Under the pieces are notes generated by a model that saw only the letters and a program-made list of their open reading frames with translations, did not search any database and was not told the DNA's origin. The translations under genes and the position numbers were made by a program. Positions 1 through 11,409 of a DNA stretch of 64,000 bases are shown here, one piece after another. Location of the stretch: assembly GCF_010183535.1 (NCBI RefSeq), contig NC_071332.1:9796001-9860000 (forward strand), in the 5' to 3' direction. Source of the stretch: Caenorhabditis remanei. Lineage: Eukaryota; Nematoda; Chromadorea; Rhabditida; Rhabditidae. How positions within the stretch are numbered: the stretch's first letter is position 1; every line of letters begins with the position of its first letter.

Positions 1-771
1 GATAGAGAGAAGGATTGTAATACTGAGCTAATGAGAAAGTTGGGAGCAGAATCAAAAGAAAATAGTGAATCATGACCGGTGGATAGTGGAGAATGAAGAA
101 AAGAAGACGGTCGTAAATGGGTGACCTTCTTTTTTCATTTTCATAAGTCCACTTGTAGGTTTCAAGTAGTTCAAAAGTAGCGATGGTTTTTGAAATTTCA
201 ATGTTTGATAAGTGCTTTGTTCTTCCCCGTTTCTAAATTTGTTAAGTTTCAGAAATTGTAACCGGAAACAGCATCCTCCAAATTTTGACCCTGTTCTAAA
301 TGAACCCTCCGCAAGTGCGCTCCATGGAACATCCTGTGTACTCCTCGTGAAAAACTGTGATACATTATTTTTTGAGGAGTTCTTTATTTAAAGAATTCTT
401 TGCATTCCCAGTTTTTTAAGACTCTATTTTTGAAGAAATGATGAATGGAAATTCAAATTTTCAATAGCTCGTTTCGCTTCTGCAGCTGACGTTCTCCCAG
501 CTCATCCCATTTCCATTTAATTTGACATTTCGCAATTAAGTAGCGCTACTAGTAGCCAAATTTGCATGTCTTTCTTTCGTATAGATCGCATTTGTAGCAG
601 GTGTCGACCATTTCTTCAGCTAATTGCACCGCCCTTCTTTTCGTCTTCCGGAACATATTTATAATGCATGACCGCTCATTCTTCTCGAAACGATCAGCTC
701 ATTCTGAACATTCTCCTTAGAAACGGCTTCATTTACAACTCTTTTTTTGTTTCAGAGTTCAAAAGGTCATT
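1..771. other. Upstream region of tubulin cofactor B, no gene supported
   Basis: AT-rich non-coding sequence with only short open frames. It contains the 12-mer TGCGCTCCATGG near position 318, also found near 59561 in a similar context, and a pyrimidine-rich 3' splice site just before the first gene. A left-flanking gene may end or start outside the window, but nothing here can be assigned. Confidence 0.5.
742..755 (+). promoter_or_regulatory. Probable trans-splice acceptor of the tubulin cofactor B gene
   Basis: A T-rich tract ending in TTTCAG lies 16 bases upstream of the ATG at 772, with no coding exon before it. In Caenorhabditis this arrangement normally marks the site where a spliced leader is joined to the pre-mRNA. 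It fixes the start: the next base opens a short 5' UTR and then ATGGCGGAAG. Which leader is used cannot be told from sequence alone. Confidence 0.55.
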
Positions 772-1669
772 ATGGCGGAAGTTTTCGATCTTGAAATCAC
801 GACAAATGCCACCGAGTTCCGCATGGAAAAAAAATATGCTGCGACGATTTCATTAAATGACTTGAAGGTGAGTCGGTACCTCTGAAAGTGAGAGGAAATT
901 TAAAAAAAGAACTAACGCAGTCAGCTAGTAAATGAAGTTACTCAATACTTATATTTCTTACTTTCAGAAAAAGCTAGAGCTTGTAGTCGGAACAACTGCC
1001 GAATCAATGAGAATCCAGCTGTACGATGGAGATGATCAATTGAAGGGGGAGTTGACCGACGGAACAAAAAGTCTGAAGGAGTTAGGAGTACGAGACGGTT
1101 TCCGAATTCATGCTGTCGACGTGACCGGTGGAAACGAAGACTTCAAGGACGAAAGTATGGTCGACAAGTACGAAATGAGCGACGACGCTTATAACAAAAG
1201 AACTGACAGTGTTCGTGCGTGGAAGAAAAAGATACAAGAAGAACAAGGCGTAGTACCAGAACCTGTAGAAAAAAGTGACAAATTGAATGAAGAAGCTGCC
1301 AAGGGAATCACGGTAAATTGATTTTCAAAAAGTTCAATTTATAAAAAAACATGATTCAGGTCGGAGATCGGTGTGAAGTGACCGTCGGAGGTCAAATGGC
1401 ACGTCGTGGGGAAATTGCGTTTGTAGGAACCACCAAGTTCAAAGACGGAGTTTGGGTTGGTGTGAAGTATGATGAACCTGTCGGGAAAAATGACGGATCC
1501 GTTGCTGGAGTGAGGTAAGGCATTAAAATGAGTATACCCTTCTCAAACGAAATTAAACTTCAATGCTATTTTCAGATACTTCGATTGTGAAGCGAAATAT
1601 GGTGGATTCGTGCGACCTGTTGATGTGAAAGTCGGCGACTTTCCCGAGCTGTCCATTGATGAAATCTAA
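772..1669 (+). CDS. tbcb-1: Tubulin-folding cofactor B
   Basis: Four exons (772-867, 968-1312, 1360-1514, 1576-1669) give 229 aa. The N-terminal half is a ubiquitin-like domain (about residues 1-90). The C-terminal part, about 150-220, is a CAP-Gly domain with the expected [15 protein letters not shown] stretch and a GVRYFDC segment. Cofactor B acts in the cytosol with cofactor E to receive alpha-tubulin from the CCT chaperonin and to build or take apart the alpha/beta heterodimer; CAP-Gly binds the acidic tubulin C-terminus. The protein ends in DEI, in place of the usual EEY/DEM-like acidic tail that contacts CAP-Gly in trans. All splice junctions obey GT-AG and keep frame. The acceptor just upstream suggests trans-splicing. 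Orthology to C. elegans F53F4.3 is from memory and fits the neighbours. Confidence 0.93.
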
Positions 1670-2112
1670 TCACTTTCGCCAATAATATTTCTCCCCACCG
1701 CTTCTGTCTTCAATTGGATGATAAAACGAGGAATTCTTTCATAACAATTTTCCATTTTCTAACCGCTTTCACTTTCATTTCCCTTTTTCCCGATATTTTT
1801 TGTTTCTATTGGCGATCTCTCTCATTGCTTCTATCTATTTTGCATGTGATAAGTAAACGATAAGTGACACCCCAACAAGTAACTGACTACTGGATTGTTC
1901 GCATCCGCTCTCTTGACTGAGACAACGAACAATCGAACAAGGGAGAAAGAGGGAAGACATAAGCTTAGAAGCTGTTAGAGGGGGGATGGAATAAAGAAAC
2001 TGGTATACAAAACAGGCGGATCTCTCGGAGTCTCGAGAGGAAAGGCATAGTGGGGGATCACTTTCTGTTTTTGATGACATCTCACAAAAAACTAACAACA
2101 GAAAGTGACAAA
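1670..2112. other. Intergenic, 3' UTR of tbcb-1 and promoter of the next gene
   Basis: No exon is supported. An open frame on the minus strand (1835-2203) overlaps the first exon of the next gene and has no splice or start context, so I treat it as chance. The last 150 bases are likely the promoter and outron of the secreted protein gene starting at 2113. Confidence 0.5.
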
Positions 2113-5039
2113 ATGATATTGCTTTTTGCTTTATTGACTGTTGTGCAAGCTGCTCAAGGTAAGAATTGTCACCAGTTTCTATAGAAGGATTAGAATGCCA
2201 CATTGAATATAAATTTTGTAAGTTACTAAGTTGAGAAATTCATAACTTTTTATTCTCGAAGAAGACTGTTAGCTTTTCAACAGAACTCATACTATTTCAT
2301 ACAAACATACAGAACCATCAAGGTTTATTCAATTGTTGCAAAATTCTTGTTTCATACTCTATCCAAGAAATTTAGAAAGATAGTTTCCATTCCCTGCTGA
2401 CTCCGTGGTTTCAGATTCCTCTACTTTGACTTCATTACAATGTCCTGATAATCCAGCGTTTTGTATGCTGGATCTTCTCAAATCATGGGAAGAATTAAGA
2501 ATAACAGAGACAAATGCAACAAATGTATTGTTACCAGTATGTTTTGTTTATCTCTTTCCCTTTTGTTATCCACTTATCATGTTCAATCAGACTGGTTTTG
2601 TCACTAGCGTAGAAAATCCATAGGGTTGATAAGCTGAGAAGAACATGCGATAAACAAAAGTTTTAGGTTGTGTACTATTCGAAAGGTTCTTTGATTTCTC
2701 TTTGTGAAAGCTATTCGAATGTGGAAGACAAATGTGGATTGGGGCGATGTCACGTGGATAATCCAGTTGCTAGTTTCGTCACTCGACACTTTTCATTTAT
2801 ATGCCACAAAGACGTGGCAACAAAATACTTTGATAATCAACAGTGTATTTCTTCCGCTCTCGTTCCATCAAAATGCACAGATTTGATAAAAGAAGAACCT
2901 AAAATCGGAGGAGAATGTAAGAACAGTAAATTAATGTTTCGTGACTGAAGTTATCATTATAGTATTCTGCCCAAAGCTGGATGAATTTGTGACATGTGTT
3001 GAGGAACCATTGAGAACATCCTGTGGGAATGAAGCTTATGCATTGGTAATGAAGGCTATCGAGAAATATGGATGTCCATCCAAAATTGGTAAGTCTATTC
3101 TTATTGCACTAAATATAGCACTGCTACTTTTAGAAGTGGCGAGAGTGAATGAGTTTTTGAGTCTTGGAGTAGAGTCATCTACAATGGTTATATCTGAGAA
3201 CGCAGTCATGACAACAACTTCTGAGGCGCCTGAAAGTAATAAACCTGAGGTCAACATGCTTGTCAAAACATCCTTACAAGTAGATGAAGAGAAGACAACA
3301 CCAGTCGAACTGAAAGAAGAAGTCATTTCATCTACAGTAACCCCAGAAGTACCTTCCACTATTGCTCCATCATCAGTTCCCCAGACTACAACCACGACTG
3401 AGTTCATTGAAAATCAGATAATAGGGAAATCAAATGATATAACTGAAGGTTCGGGAGAAGTTCCAGAGCCTCAAACATCAACGAAAAGTAGCACAACAGT
3501 AATAACAACGACTGAAGTTGAGGAAGTTTTCCAAACAAGGAAGCCAAGAAAGCAGTTCAATGCAGAGAACATGACAGACTGTTATTCGAGTATTGTTGGG
3601 TAAGAATTGGACTATTCTTACGGTTCTGGGTATCAAGATTAGGACTCCTTATATCTCTTACAAATTTGATAGCTTTCTATTTTAGAGACTTTGGTCGATT
3701 CCTTCACTCGTCACCAACTTCTTCATTTGTACGATTCCCTCTATTCGGTATCAAACCGATGGAGTTGGAAGTATTGTGTGCAAAGTTCGAAGTTGCAACA
3801 GAATGTGTTAATAGCTTTTGTGTCGGCAATTGTAGACTGCCAGCCATCAAAAGCTTTGTTGATTCTCAATTGAAAGAAGCGTGTGCAATGAGGGATCTAC
3901 CTGACTTTGGATTAGAATTCACTTGTCTTCAAAATGTTCTGAAAGATAACACGGTAAGATTCCGGATGACAGCTCCGATCAAACTATATATTTCTAGGAA
4001 TGCGTCAGTTTTTTGAACTCCACAAATCCGAATCGGTGTGATGGACATCCTCAATTTAGAAGCTGTATTACTGATAGGTTAATAGAAGATTGCTCTGAAG
4101 AAACAGTTCGATTAATGGATAAAATGGAGAACGGATTTGGATGCAAGTTACTGCTAGAACAAGATGTACAAGAAGATGTTGATGGAAGCGGAGAAAATGT
4201 GGAAGGATCTGGAAGTGGAGACATTCCACTTTTGGAGAGCGAGGATGAAAAAGTTCAAAAAAGAGCACCAGGAAATCTAACAGATGAGAAGGTAAGATTG
4301 AATGTTTCTGGTTTTCATCAATGTTTTGTAAAATTGCAGCTTCTTACTGATGACAGTGAAATAATACCGCGAACATGCGAAGGAATCGTCAAAACATCTG
4401 CACTTTCTTGTCTAGCACCACTTCTTCGATTATGGACTGGAATAAAAGAAAACAGAAAAGAAACCGAAGTGGTTATTCTTCATAAAGATACAGTGTTTGA
4501 AAATTTGTTTTTTCAGGTCGTCTTCCCGATTTTCGAGTTTTCCAAAATTGAGCTTCTTGAGCTCTGCGACGCATTCGCTAATTACAGAAACTGTGTGAAG
4601 TATACAGATACGTCAGTATGCAGAAGTGAACCTGTGGTTAGTTAAAAATGAAGCGAATATCGTTTTACATAACAATAATTTTCAGATAAGTTTTGCTGAG
4701 GAGCACTTCGGGCAAGTGTGCACTACTCAACAGATAGAGGCTTCAATAAGAACACATGATTGCATAAATGCGATTGACTCTAGGACTATGGCAGTTTGTC
4801 AAAAGTTCAGTAGAGGAGAGACGTTGCCAGGGAAGGTATGAAACTATTCCTTTTTGTTTTATTGACACAAGTACTAATATAAATACAGGGAGCAACCACG
4901 ATTTTATTTCCTAATTTTTCAGAGAAAGTGCTCAAAAGTTCGGAGATATACAAAGTGTCTTCGTAAACTCGTAAACTCATCGTGCGGTCATCTGATGTTG
5001 GCTCAGTTTGATATGATTGTGCATCGGTTTGGATGCTGA
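2113..5039 (+). CDS. Large secreted cysteine-rich protein, DUF19/T20D4.11-like repeats with Ser-Gly clusters
   Basis: Exons inferred: 2113-2158, 2415-2536, 2667-2916, 2963-3088, 3134-3599, 3686-3953, 3998-4291, 4340-4636, 4686-4835, 4923-5039, about 711 aa. The first exon is a signal peptide (MILLFALLTVVQAAQ). Spaced Cys pairs recur in at least three blocks, resembling the nematode-specific secreted DUF19 domain. Between blocks lies a Thr/Ser-rich linker encoded around 3170-3530, likely O-glycosylated, and Ser-Gly motifs in acidic context (EGSGE near 3450; DGSGENVEGSGSGD near 4180-4220) that look like chondroitin attachment sites. Function is unknown; an extracellular proteoglycan-like role is inference. 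Uncertain points are the intron before 2667 and whether 4471-4518, a 48-base in-frame stretch ending in TTTTTTCAG, is an intron. AATAAA follows at 5112-5117. Confidence 0.7.
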
Positions 5040-5882
5040 CTCTTGATTGTATTTCGACTAGTAATAACTTATTGTTTTTCTAATAACTCATTTATTGTTT
5101 AAAATACGGCTAATAAATCCAAAGTTTTGAAAGAACATTATCATCAAACGTTAACTGGTAGATGTTTACAGTGACAAAAAAAACAAAGAAAATATGAATG
5201 AAAGTAGGAAGAAAGAAAAACACATTGTATGGGATGTTCTTGCGCACACCAATAACTTTTGGTAAAAACTAAAGTCAGAGATCCCGCAGAGTTCGTGAAT
5301 AGTATTTTGTACCATGAATCATATTTGAAACTGCATTATCAGCAGAATATCATAATTCTTCTCCTTACAAATTGCAATATTTATACTTTTCAGAAAAATT
5401 GCAATATTTATACTTTTCCGAAAAAAAAATGTGTGACAAAATGAAAGTACATAGAAATGGATGGTGAGCAATTTATACAATCACGACAATAAAACGATAA
5501 TATTTTAAAAATTAAGAACAAATTGAATGATTTCGAATACAGAATTCAATTATTAAAACGAAGATCGGATAGTACGGTTGCTTCGGAAAACTACGGGCGG
5601 CGGTGATTCACTGAAATTCTCATTTTATTGAAATCTAAAAACCTCATTGATAGTCAAGACAAGCTATAAGTTTTCCATCACCAAAATCAAGATTCGCAAA
5701 TAAAAAGACAGAAAATCAAAAGTACCAGATTTTAGTTGGGTCTGTGCAAGTAGTCTAATAGTGAGTGGTAGTGGTGACTGCATACGAATCCGACACTTCT
5801 CTGAAATGTCTCTTTTATTGGAAAGTCACATTTATAAAGCGATCGCAAGCAAAACAAAAAGTAATTCAGAAAAAATAAAATA
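5040..5882. other. Intergenic between convergent genes
   Basis: This stretch separates the 3' ends of two convergent genes. AATAAA at 5112-5117 (+) serves the secreted protein gene. TTTATT at 5814-5819 is a minus-strand AATAAA 64 bases beyond the rdy-2-like stop. A short two-copy tandem repeat sits at 5370-5423. No gene is seen. Confidence 0.6.
5370..5423. repeat. Two-copy tandem repeat, 27 bp unit
   Basis: The unit beginning AATTGCAATATTTATACTTT occurs at 5370-5396 and again at 5397-5423 with one or two mismatches. It is AT-rich, lies between two convergent genes, and probably arose by local slippage. Confidence 0.8.
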
Positions 5883-6975
5883 TTACTTTTCACGAGAAAT
5901 GAAGATCAAAGCCATATCGATAACGTAGAGGACGGCTCCCAGAAAGTAGAAAGCCTGAAAATTCGAAATGGAGGATGTGATGAATGAAACTTCTGACTTA
6001 CAGCTGCAACAGCCCATCCTTTGACCACAAATTGAATCTGACAACCTGGGATTCCAGCGCATCCAGAGAACACTCCGTTACCAACAGCCTGAAACGAATT
6101 TAATTGAACTTTCAATTTCACAAAAACTATCAACCAACCTGAATAAAGAACTCCATGTGATCATAGCCAGTTGCATACCATGTTTCGACTCCTCCACTCA
6201 CAATGAATGCAACCATCGAGAGTCCGGAGATTAAAATTTGCTGAAATTCATAAATAAGTCAGTTTTGGATCCCATTATTTGTTACCGGGTAAGTGAGTAT
6301 ACTGTTCGTTGCTAATGTCACACAGCTTACTCCAACTGTGATTAATCCGAATGCTAGAGTGATACAAATGAGAGCAACTTGTCCGTAAACACTAGAAAAC
6401 TATTTATATGAGTAGTTTTAAAAATAGGATACAAATCAACTGACTTTTGCCCTCTTCCTTGGAAGTGAAGGGCATTGCTCCACCTATCAGCATTCATTGG
6501 GAATATACTATTCTGGCCGGGACAAATCTGAAAATGAAATGAGTGATACGAGAGAGAAAACATTAAGATTTCTTACTTCTCTACTTATAGATTGTCCATT
6601 TAAATATCTGGAAAAGCAAGCTCCAGGCGCTGTGAGGATAAGAATCATGGAAACTATGGCAAGAATCTGGAAAAACAATTTAGAAATGGGAAATGTGAAC
6701 ATGAGTCTTACCAAAATGAAAATTCGAACACAAAAAACGATTCCATTGAAGGCCCGTTGTGAGAACATCTTTCTTCTGGTATTTGGTGTATTAGATGTAG
6801 TAGTAGTACGGTATAACTGCTGAGGTTGACTCAAAGGGGCTGGTGGATTAGAAGATGAAGCTGAATACTGATTTACAGGGAAATGATGCAATGGTGTTGG
6901 TGACTGTGGAGGTGAATTGACGACAATGTGCCGCCTTTGTTCAATGTACACAACTCGATTCGCTTGATCTGACAT
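5883..6975 (-). CDS. rdy-2: Four-pass membrane protein, RDY-2-like
   Basis: Seven exons on the minus strand (6975-6712, 6666-6577, 6527-6445, 6391-6286, 6240-6139, 6088-6002, 5954-5883) give 267 aa with every junction GT-AG and in frame. The first 70 residues are a cytoplasmic-type Pro/Ser/Gln-rich segment (SPPQSPTPLHHFP). Hydrophobic helices follow at about 78-108, 147-180, 182-200 and 240-262, with a Cys/Gly-rich loop (GNGVFSGCAGIPGC) before the last. This tetraspan topology and its place beside fmo-4 match C. elegans rdy-2, whose loss causes rod-like larval lethality and dye-filling defects, implying a role in excretory canal and amphid tube or lumen integrity. The family assignment rests on remembered synteny plus topology. 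The C-terminus ISREK is short and cytoplasmic. Confidence 0.75.
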
Positions 6976-9194
6976 TATGTGGTTGTTGTGTGTGAAGGCA
7001 ACGGATATAACCGTCGAGAATGGCAGATGAAGAAAGAATAGAAGCGATTAAAAACCGGATGAAAAGGATGGGAAAGCTCGATTGGGAGTGAAAGTCAGTT
7101 TACGTAATGGTAAATTGATGATTCGGGAAGGCAATGAGCTGTCAAGAGACAAATATAGTTGCAGGGGGAACTGGTTGAAATAGAAAATTGTCAAGTGGCA
7201 AGAGAAACGGTACATAAATAGAATTGGTGGAAGAGGAGGAGAGTTACTTGTTAGTTATGCAGTTTCAAGTGGTTTCGGCTACATATTACAAAATTGAAAA
7301 TAGGAAAAGTTGCAAATGTTTTGATTTATTTTCATATTTCGCCACTGAAATTTTAGTTGCTATCGTTGAATTTATATTCAATAGATCTTTAAAAAAGTAA
7401 CATGAATCACTAAGTTTTTACTCTGAATTCGTCAAATTCTGCAAAAAAAGAAAAGAATAGGATTATCCAGTAACTATTTCTGTTGCAGATTATTTTCTAG
7501 TCCTACATAAAAGTATAAATACTGAAATTTTAAAACTTGAAATTGAATAACTAGTGCAACCGAAACGTCATTGAGTATAGATAACCAAGAATCAATTTTT
7601 CGAAGTATCTGAAAACAAAAACATTCTCATTTGAACAAATAAACAGAAGGTCTTTTTTTTTAATTCTGGCAGTTCTCATTAAGGGTAGGAACTATTTATT
7701 GTGTCCGAAATTTCAACAAAAAAAACAACAATTCTTGACAGAAATAGAAATGTTCGAAAAAACTGTTAAATAATTTTTTAGAAGAAAAAGCTAACCGAAC
7801 AACGTTTCTTCTCCGATCATGTTTTTAAAGTCTTCAGTAATGTCAACCTTGGGAACACAAATTTGAAATAAAAAAATGAAACCGTCAATTTGTAAAGTAA
7901 TAAACTAAAAAAGCATATAGCCGCACAGGTATTGTGTGCAAAATGTCCGACTTTCGATTTCTTTTCAGTCTCTCATAAGAGGATCTATTGCACAAAAACT
8001 GGCCGATTCTCTCTTTTTTCCATCTCTATTCCTCTTCACTCTTCCTCTTTTTTATATATTATTACCAAATTTAATACAACAAGTTTCGAGAGATTCTATC
8101 CCTCACGCATATTACCATCATCATCCAACCCTTCACAACGCCGACAAATTCAACACAAGGATGACGTGTTTATACACAAAAGTGATTATTATACTTGTGA
8201 ACGGTTGGGTAGAGGAAACGATTGAGTAGACGGAAACACATATTGTTGTTGAGTGGATTATGAGGAAGTTGAAGAAGAGAAAACGGATGACTGTTCGAAT
8301 TGAGGTAAACAGAAGAAGAAAACTATGAAGAGGTCATTGAGTTGGTAGAGCAAGAATGAAGATTATGAATCATAAGTTATCGGATACCTTCAAGAAGTCC
8401 ATCGAAATACTGCCGGAATACTGTCTACCAAAAATTTGAGTTCCAGAAGTTTGTATTGCAATAACACTGTTCTTTTAGATGATTGCGAGCTAGTTTTGAA
8501 GCCATACATACAGAAAGAAAGAAATAAAAGTTTAGTTCAAACCCTATTCCTGTCCGCTCATCCGCTTATCAAAAACTTTTTAAAACTGGGTTTACAAAAA
8601 GAAAACGAATTTGCTGACACAGGTTGGTTTTCGATGAACAAATGAGTCATTTAGTTCTGTCCAGTCAGTCAATAAACAAGAGAATCATAAACTGAAATGA
8701 CCTGAAATGAAAAAGAGAACTGGTTCAAAATCAGAAGGGCTAATAAACTGCTGAAACTCATAATGTCATGTGAAAATAAAATGTATTTGCAAACTTATAT
8801 CATATTCATTGAAAATTATTCATTTTCTAAAGTTGATCTCGGTTCAAAACTCAGAAATCTTTAGTTATTCCGAGCATTAGACAACAGTTTCAGCAGTTAT
8901 AAAATATCATCCTGTCCTCGTTTTTCCGAAACTTTTTGCATGAATGATTACTTTTTAAATAAACTGGTTTCCGGAGGTTTTTACACTCGACAATAAAAAC
9001 AAAAAATTCGAAACAGTTTTTATTTACAAAACACATTTGACTATATCGGCATCTACAATAAAGGTTTTTCAAACAAGAAATCACACTCACACAATATCAA
9101 ATTCTAAAAATAGAGAAAAAGCTCGTTCCTGAATAATATCAGACCAGGATTTAAGGGGGATTCGAAGAAGTAGATGTGTACTGCAAACCAGTGT
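6976..9194. other. 2.2 kb intergenic, no gene supported
   Basis: It lies between the 5' end of the rdy-2-like gene and the 3' end of the FMO gene. Two overlapping frames at 7932-8229 and one at 8436-8645 lack splice, start or family support and are pyrimidine-rich. The 6990-7200 part is probably the rdy-2 promoter. Confidence 0.5.
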
Positions 9195-11409
9195 TTAGAA
9201 GATTGTGGTCATGTCATACTGTAGGTCAAACCACATAAGAGTGGCACCGTAAAGAGTGAAGAAAAGGAAGAATGAGAGGAAATAGACGACTGGAGGAAGA
9301 GTTGAAGTTGTGGAGCAATAGAGAAGAAGTCCAGAACAGAAGAGGATTGAGATGTTGGTAGCAATCACTTTTTGAGTGGCATAACGGAAGTATTCGTCCT
9401 GAAAGAGTCATATATATAGAAAGAGTGAACAGTCATATTGATTCTAAATTCATGTTGAACACTGTCATTGAAAATAAACGTACCGTGGTTCCTCTCTTCT
9501 TATGCTTTCTAGTTCTGCACTGTCTATTCTTCAACGGCTTCTTCACTCTATCCGGGACTGTCCAAATCGCTTGCTCAGCTCCTTCCCATGAGTGTGGTCC
9601 AACCAATCGGTAGACATACGGTACATTGGCACCCATGAACAACTTCATCCAAAATCTCGGATATGAGAAGAGATATTGATTCATTGGTGGTAAACATCCG
9701 ATTATTTCAGCGATTTCATCCATATATGTCATGTAATCCACTTGAATTGTGTGCTTGATACTGTCGAAATATCTTTTCTTCATAGCTGCCTTCTTCTTAT
9801 GAATGTCATTGATTTGATCTTGACTCGACGGTAGATCACATCTTCCTGCAAACACTCGAGCCGCCCATCTGCTTTGAATTTCTGCGATTGGAGCAATTGA
9901 TCCAATTGGTTGGATGAGCCCGATCACTGCGACACTGTCATTATTTGGAGGGAAGACATACTTGTAAAGGGGAACTTGTTGGTTCTGAAATATCAAATGG
10001 TAAATATGTTGTTTTGAAGTTTTGAAAATTGAAAGGATCATGTCTAATTCTACAGGTTTTCTATGTCTCATGTCGTAGTGATCCCAACAAGGTTATCACT
10101 GACATAACATGTGTTGTCTGCTGTTGATCATGGCCAAACTACAGATAAGCAGACAAGATATTGTTCTTCTATTTCTCGAATCTCTCACCTTGATTTCAAC
10201 AATATCCGAATCGACAAACGGGAATCCGAAAGTGTATCCAGTGCATGTCAAAAAGATATCACATTTGAATTCTCTTCCTCCTTTCACTATCACACTATTC
10301 TCAGTGAATGTATCAATATCCTCAGTGATTGTGATATATCCAGCACACAAAAGATTAGCTAACGCATCGTTTACAGTTGGATGTTGCTGGAAGAATCTGT
10401 GATCTGGGCGGAGTCCGTACACATCATGATCCATTCTCTGCTGAAGACGATGCTCCATGAAATCGTTGGCGATTGTGTGAGGAAGTTTTTTGAGAAGAAT
10501 GTCGTAATAACGGGAGAATAGTTGAACATCATACGGCATGCCACCCTGACTGACTCTGTTGAATATCCAAGTTCCTCTGCGAGTGGAGATTGTAACCTGA
10601 AAAGAGAGAGCTCAAATTTGAAACATGATAGAGTCCACTCACTGATTTTGCAATCTTTGCAATGTCGACTGCAATATCGAGAGCAGAATTCCCGATTCCC
10701 AGAAGAAAAACGTCTTTTCCTTCATATCCTTTAGTATTTGTGTAATTGTAGGCGTGCACGACTTGTCCCTTGAACTTGTCCAAATCTGAAATTTCAATGG
10801 AGGAATACAACAGGAGGAGAGAAAATAGTCACTTTTGAGTTCTGGATAAGATGGCTGTGCGTGATGTCCAGTACACAACATCAATTTATCGAATTCTTCA
10901 ATTTCTCCATTATGCAAGTAGACAATATATTTGTTCTCTTCGTTTCTCGATATCTGAAAATTTTCATTTTCAGAACAGCTTCAGCAAAGAATCAACTTAC
11001 TCTCTTCACTGGTGTGTTGAATCGGATATGCTTCGTCAATCCAAAATGCTCTGCATAACTTTTAATGTATTCGATGACTTTGGAATGATGCATGAAATTT
11101 GCATATTCTGCTGGTGGGGGAAAATCCGAGTATGCCATCATTTCTTTCGATGTGTTGACTACTGTACTTTCCATGACGGTGCCACCGATCTGGAATCGAA
11201 CTAAACTTGAAAGAGGGCTCATCGTGCATGATGCATCTTGACTTTCCGCAAAAACCGTTATCACTCACGTTTTCTTGTCCAGGTCTATAATTCCAGAGTC
11301 CTCCTATATCTGCAGTCTTCTCGTAACAAACAACATCAAGTCCTTCTTCCAGACAAGCCTTGATGGCTGGCAGGCCAGAAGCTCCTGCCCCAACCACGCA
11401 GACACGCAT
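9195..11409 (-). CDS. fmo-4: Flavin-containing monooxygenase
   Basis: Seven exons (11409-11269, 11189-11001, 10953-10833, 10785-10643, 10596-10189, 9984-9484, 9398-9195) give 568 aa. The FAD-binding GAGASG lies at residues 7-12 right at the N-terminus, the NADPH-binding GIGNSA at 180-185, and the FMO signature appears as FLTCTGYTFGFPF. The last exon encodes a hydrophobic tail (about 511-560, rich in Leu/Phe/Tyr) typical of ER-anchored FMOs. The enzyme uses NADPH and O2 to oxygenate soft nucleophilic N or S atoms of xenobiotics; in C. elegans fmo-4 also affects osmoregulation, stress resistance and lifespan. The start is the only Met in frame just before the Rossmann motif. The neighbouring rdy-2-like gene is the same as in C. 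elegans F53F4. Confidence 0.93.

Noticed and set aside
5259..5444. Small repeat peptide frame (NCNIYTF repeated)
   Set aside because: It is explained by the 27 bp tandem duplication in a 3' intergenic region.
7932..8229. Two overlapping plus-strand open frames of 97 codons
   Set aside because: They overlap in different frames, are pyrimidine-rich, and have no splice context or recognisable protein features.
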